Source of the DNA: Mycobacteriaceae bacterium
GTDB lineage: Bacteria; Actinomycetota; Actinomycetes; Mycobacteriales; Mycobacteriaceae
Direction: 5' to 3'
DNA: 7,386 nt
Assembly: GCA_013362555.1 (NCBI GenBank)
Contig: JABFVX010000319.1
Coordinates: 1 to 7,386, forward strand
The notes beneath the pieces are model-generated. The model searched no databases and was not told the origin of the DNA. It saw nothing but the letters and a program-made list of their open reading frames with translations. The number at the start of each line of letters is the position of its first letter. The stretch's first letter is position 1. A program made the position numbers and the translations under genes. This document shows, piece by piece, positions 5,305-7,386 of the stretch.

Positions 5305-5348
5305 ATGCCTCCCACATTCACGCTGTTCGCCTGAAAGACGCCTTCGGC
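5302..5348. repeat. Intergenic inverted-repeat tract, possible dispersed repeat
   Basis: TGAATG (5302-5307) and CATTCA (5315-5320) form a 6-bp stem over a 7-nt loop starting at the stop codon of the preceding gene. A second weak dyad, GCC-T-GAA with TTCGGC, spans 5329-5348. The wording resembles short intergenic repeats I recall from Amycolatopsis-type genomes. It could also act as a weak terminator. Confidence 0.35.
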
Positions 5349-5354
5349 ACGACG

Positions 5355-5384
5355 ATGACAGGTGATACCCGCGGGGGGTATTAT
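5355..5384 (+). promoter_or_regulatory. Leaderless promoter of the copper-sensor gene
   Basis: ATGACA (5355-5360, five of six bases of TTGACA) and TATTAT (5379-5384) are separated by 18 nt. The -10 ends 7 nt before the A of the ATG at 5391, so the transcript should start at the start codon, the same geometry as at hemB. No Shine-Dalgarno with suitable spacing is present. Confidence 0.65.
5365..5381. promoter_or_regulatory. CsoR/RicR-type operator in the promoter spacer
   Basis: ATACCC (5365-5370) and GGGTAT (5376-5381) are inverted around GCGGG. Known copper-sensor boxes have TACCC/GGGTA half-sites around a G/C-rich centre. The site fills the spacer and touches the -10, so a bound apo-repressor should block polymerase, giving copper-inducible autoregulation. 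Confidence 0.7.
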
Positions 5385-5390
5385 GGGCGC

Positions 5391-5684
5391 ATGACCGATC
5401 ATGCGCACCCTTATGTGGCGGACAAGGATCGGCTGCTCAAGCGGATGCGCCGGATCGAGGGCCAGGTCGCGGGCATAGCCCGGATGATCGACGACGAGCG
5501 TTACTGCATCGACGTGCTCACCCAGGTTTCCGCCGTCACCAGCGCATTGCAGTCGGTCTCGCTGGAATTGCTGGAGGCGCACTTGGCGGGCTGCGTCGTC
5601 GAGGCCGCCCGCATGGGCGGGCCGGAAGCCGACGCGAAGGTCGCCGAGGCCTCGCAGGCGATCGCCCGCCTGGTGAAGTCCTAG
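5391..5684 (+). CDS. CsoR/RicR-family copper-sensing transcriptional repressor
   Basis: This 97-residue all-helical protein is of the CsoR family. Such proteins are homotetramers or dimers that bind operator DNA when metal-free and release it when Cu(I) binds. The Cu(I) ligand set Cys-His-Cys is present as C39 (in ERYC), H64 and C68 (in EAHLAGC). The N-terminal helix carries the family segment LLKRMRRIEGQVAGIARMI, and CIDVLTQVSAVTSAL follows the first Cys. It is closer to mycobacterial RicR than to CsoR as I remember them. The ATG at 5391 fits a leaderless transcript; an in-frame ATG at 5355 would overlap the operator and is less likely. No copper transporter or chaperone lies beside it; hemL follows after 45 nt with no visible promoter. 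Confidence 0.92.
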   Translation: MTDHAHPYVADKDRLLKRMRRIEGQVAGIARMIDDERYCIDVLTQVSAVTSALQSVSLELLEAHLAGCVVEAARMGGPEADAKVAEASQAIARLVKS

Positions 5685-5729
5685 CCACCCCGTCGTCGGC
5701 GGAATTCGCGGAGTGGAAGACTGGGGGCC

Positions 5730-7058
5730 GTGAGTCTTGAAGCGGATGCTGCCCAGCAGGTGACCGCCTCGGCCCAACTGTTCGCGCGCGCTAGCGCGAT
5801 TATCCCGGGTGGGGTGAATTCGCCCGTGCGAGCGTTCCGGTCCGTGGGCGGGACGCCGCGGTTCATCGCCTCGGCGAACGGCTGCACGCTGGTCGACGCC
5901 GACGGCAACTCCTACGTCGACCTGGTCTCCTCGTGGGGCCCGATGATCCTCGGACACGCGCACCCCGAGGTGGTCGCCGCGGTCCAGCGGGCCGCCGCGG
6001 GCGGTTTGTCCTACGGCGCGCCGACCGCGGCGGAGATCGAGCTGGCGGAGGCGATCGCGGCGCGGGTCGAACCGGTGCAGCGGGTGCGGCTGGTGAACTC
6101 GGGCACCGAGGCGACCATGAGCGCGGTCCGACTGGCCCGCGGCTTCACCGGCCGCGGCAAAGTCGTCAAGTTCGCGGGCTGCTACCACGGCCATGTGGAT
6201 GCGCTACTCGCCGACGCGGGCTCGGGGGTGGCGACTTTCGGCCGGCCCAGCTCGCCTGGCGTGACCGGCGCGCAGGCGGGCGACACCGTCGTCGTTCCCT
6301 ACAACGACCTGGACGCGGTCGCCGCGGTGTTCGCCGCGAACGAGGGCGGCATCGCCTGTGTCATCACCGAAGCCGCGGCGGGCAACATGGGCGCGATCGC
6401 GCCGGAGCCGGGCTTCAACCAGGGTCTGCGGGCCTTGTGCAACGCGCACGGCGCGCTCCTGATCATGGACGAGGTCATGACCGGGTTTCGGGTTTCGGCC
6501 GCGGGCTGGTACGGAGTCGACGGGGTGCCGGGCGACCTCTACACCTTCGGCAAGGTGATGAGCGGCGGCCTGCCCGCAGCCGCATTCGGCGGACGTGCGG
6601 ACGTGATGGACCACCTCGCGCCCGCGGGCCCGGTCTACCAGGCCGGGACGCTGTCCGGGAACCCGGTCGCGGTGGCCGCCGGGCTGGCCACGCTGCGACT
6701 GGCGACGCCGGAGGTCTACACGATGCTGGACCGCAACGCGCGCAGGCTGGGCGACATGCTCGCCGGGGCGCTGACCGCGGCTGGCGTGGCGCACCGCGTC
6801 CAGTACGCGGGCAACCTGGTGAGCGTGTTCTTCGCCGACGCCCCCGTGACCGACTTCGCGGCCGCCAAAGCCGCCGAGACCTGGCGCTACCCGGCCTTTT
6901 TCCACGCACTGCTGGATCGCGGGGTGTACGCCCCGCCGAGCGCCTTCGAGGCGTGGTTCGTTTCCGCCGCGCTGGACGAGGCGGCGTTCGACCGCATCGC
7001 CGCCGCCTTGCCCGCCGCCGCCGCTGCCGCGGCCGAAACCGAAGGAACGCGTTCGTGA
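5730..7058 (+). CDS. hemL: Glutamate-1-semialdehyde 2,1-aminomutase
   Basis: This PLP enzyme converts glutamate-1-semialdehyde into 5-aminolevulinate, the last step of the C5 route, in the cytoplasm. The protein is 442 residues, normal for the family. Visible blocks are IPGGVNSPVRAF near the N-terminus, LVNSGTEATMSAVRLAR, FAGCYHGHVD, LIMDEVMTGFR with D247 (PLP pyridine partner) and YTFGKVMSGGLP with K275 (Schiff-base lysine). The C-terminus is an alanine-rich stretch. The GTG start keeps the usual short lead before the IPGG block; GTG 5760 is an alternative. The ribosome site is modest (GGAAG 5715-5719 or GGGGG 5723-5727). It starts 45 nt after the copper-sensor stop, and I see no -10 in that gap. 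The TGA overlaps the GTG of the next gene (GTGA). Confidence 0.96.
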   Translation: MSLEADAAQQVTASAQLFARASAIIPGGVNSPVRAFRSVGGTPRFIASANGCTLVDADGNSYVDLVSSWGPMILGHAHPEVVAAVQRAAAGGLSYGAPTAAEIELAEAIAARVEPVQRVRLVNSGTEATMSAVRLARGFTGRGKVVKFAGCYHGHVDALLADAGSGVATFGRPSSPGVTGAQAGDTVVVPYNDLDAVAAVFAANEGGIACVITEAAAGNMGAIAPEPGFNQGLRALCNAHGALLIMDEVMTGFRVSAAGWYGVDGVPGDLYTFGKVMSGGLPAAAFGGRADVMDHLAPAGPVYQAGTLSGNPVAVAAGLATLRLATPEVYTMLDRNARRLGDMLAGALTAAGVAHRVQYAGNLVSVFFADAPVTDFAAAKAAETWRYPAFFHALLDRGVYAPPSAFEAWFVSAALDEAAFDRIAAALPAAAAAAAETEGTRS

Positions 7059-7386
7059 CCGACCCGATTTCCCCTGACGCGCAGAGCACGCCCGCCTCCG
7101 ACGCGGCCGCCCAGCCTGCGACGATCGTGCACGTCATGCGACACGGCGAGGTGCACAATCCGCGCGGCGTGCTGTACGGCAGGCTGCCCGGATTCCAACT
7201 CTCGGTCACCGGACAGGACCAAGCGCAGAAAGTGGCCGCTTCGCTGGCCGAGCACGACATCGTCACGGTGGTGGCCTCCCCGCTGGAGCGCGCGCAGCAG
7301 ACCGCGGCGCCCGTCGCCCGGCTGCACGGGCTGCCGGTGCGCGTCGACGAGGACTTGATCGAGGCGGGCAAAACCTTCGAAGGCCT
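7055..7386 (+). CDS. Histidine phosphatase family protein (phosphoglycerate mutase-like), 3'-truncated by window edge
   Basis: The first 110 residues are visible. After a 22-residue Ala/Asp/Pro-rich lead comes ATIVHVMRHGEVHNP with the catalytic R29-H30-G31-E32, then LYGRLPGFQLSVTGQDQA. VASPLERAQQTAAPVA follows, containing the second conserved Arg, and then LIEAGKTFEG. This is the RHG phosphohistidine family; the substrate cannot be told. The GTG start overlaps the hemL stop (GTGA) and has GAAGGA at 7041-7046, 8 nt upstream, which favours it over the ATG at 7136 just before the RHG. A homologue follows hemL in mycobacteria (Rv0525, from memory), ahead of cytochrome c maturation genes. Any role in tetrapyrrole metabolism is inference. 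Confidence 0.9.
   Translation, partial: MTDPISPDAQSTPASDAAAQPATIVHVMRHGEVHNPRGVLYGRLPGFQLSVTGQDQAQKVAASLAEHDIVTVVASPLERAQQTAAPVARLHGLPVRVDEDLIEAGKTFEG

Noticed and set aside
5355..5390. Upstream ATG giving the copper sensor 12 extra residues
   Set aside because: It would translate through the -35, operator and -10; a transcript from the predicted promoter would not contain it.
7000..7033. GCC-rich tract at the hemL 3' end as a repeat element
   Set aside because: It is an alanine run in the HemL C-terminus in a GC-rich genome and needs no separate explanation.
1..7386. CRISPR arrays, tRNA or rRNA genes, transposases, integrase sites
   Set aside because: No regularly spaced repeats, tRNA-like cloverleaf or mobile-element protein motifs were seen on either strand.

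Overview
The window is very GC-rich (about 70% by eye), and all genes lie on the + strand with strong G/C third-position bias. It reads as an actinomycete tetrapyrrole (heme/siroheme/cobalamin precursor) locus. From memory, the gene order hemC - hemD fusion - hemB - membrane protein - ... - hemL - histidine phosphatase matches the Mycobacterium tuberculosis Rv0510-Rv0525 neighbourhood and related Nocardia/Pseudonocardiaceae loci. I favour a Nocardia- or Amycolatopsis-like organism, but the genus cannot be settled from sequence alone.

Layout. (1) 1-2288: the 3' two thirds of hemC, then a 29-codon ORF that overlaps both neighbours by ATGA, then a 517-residue fusion of a degenerate SUMT-like methylase domain and uroporphyrinogen-III synthase. 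(2) 2295-2331: a perfect 16-bp stem without a T-tract, followed at once by a -10 element placed for a leaderless hemB transcript. (3) 2349-3901: hemB coupled by ATGA to a four-helix membrane protein. (4) 3902-4064: a gene-free 163 nt with a 56-nt near-perfect palindrome and then a promoter region carrying a perfect TGTGA-N6-TCACA dyad (CRP/GlxR type). (5) 4065-5304: four tightly packed small membrane-protein genes of unknown function, including a 40-residue single-helix protein. (6) 5355-5684: a CsoR/RicR-type copper-sensing repressor with a leaderless promoter whose spacer holds a CsoR-like operator. (7) 5730-7386: hemL and the 5' part of a histidine-phosphatase gene overlapping it by GTGA.

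How the genes work together. HemL makes 5-aminolevulinate from glutamate-1-semialdehyde, HemB condenses it to porphobilinogen, HemC polymerises four porphobilinogens, and the HemD domain closes the ring to uroporphyrinogen III. The window therefore covers the last C5 step through the first macrocycle. No promoter or terminator is visible between the copper sensor and hemL, so copper may influence ALA supply (inference). The small membrane genes between hemB and the copper sensor form their own unit behind the CRP-like dyad and are the least understood part of the window.
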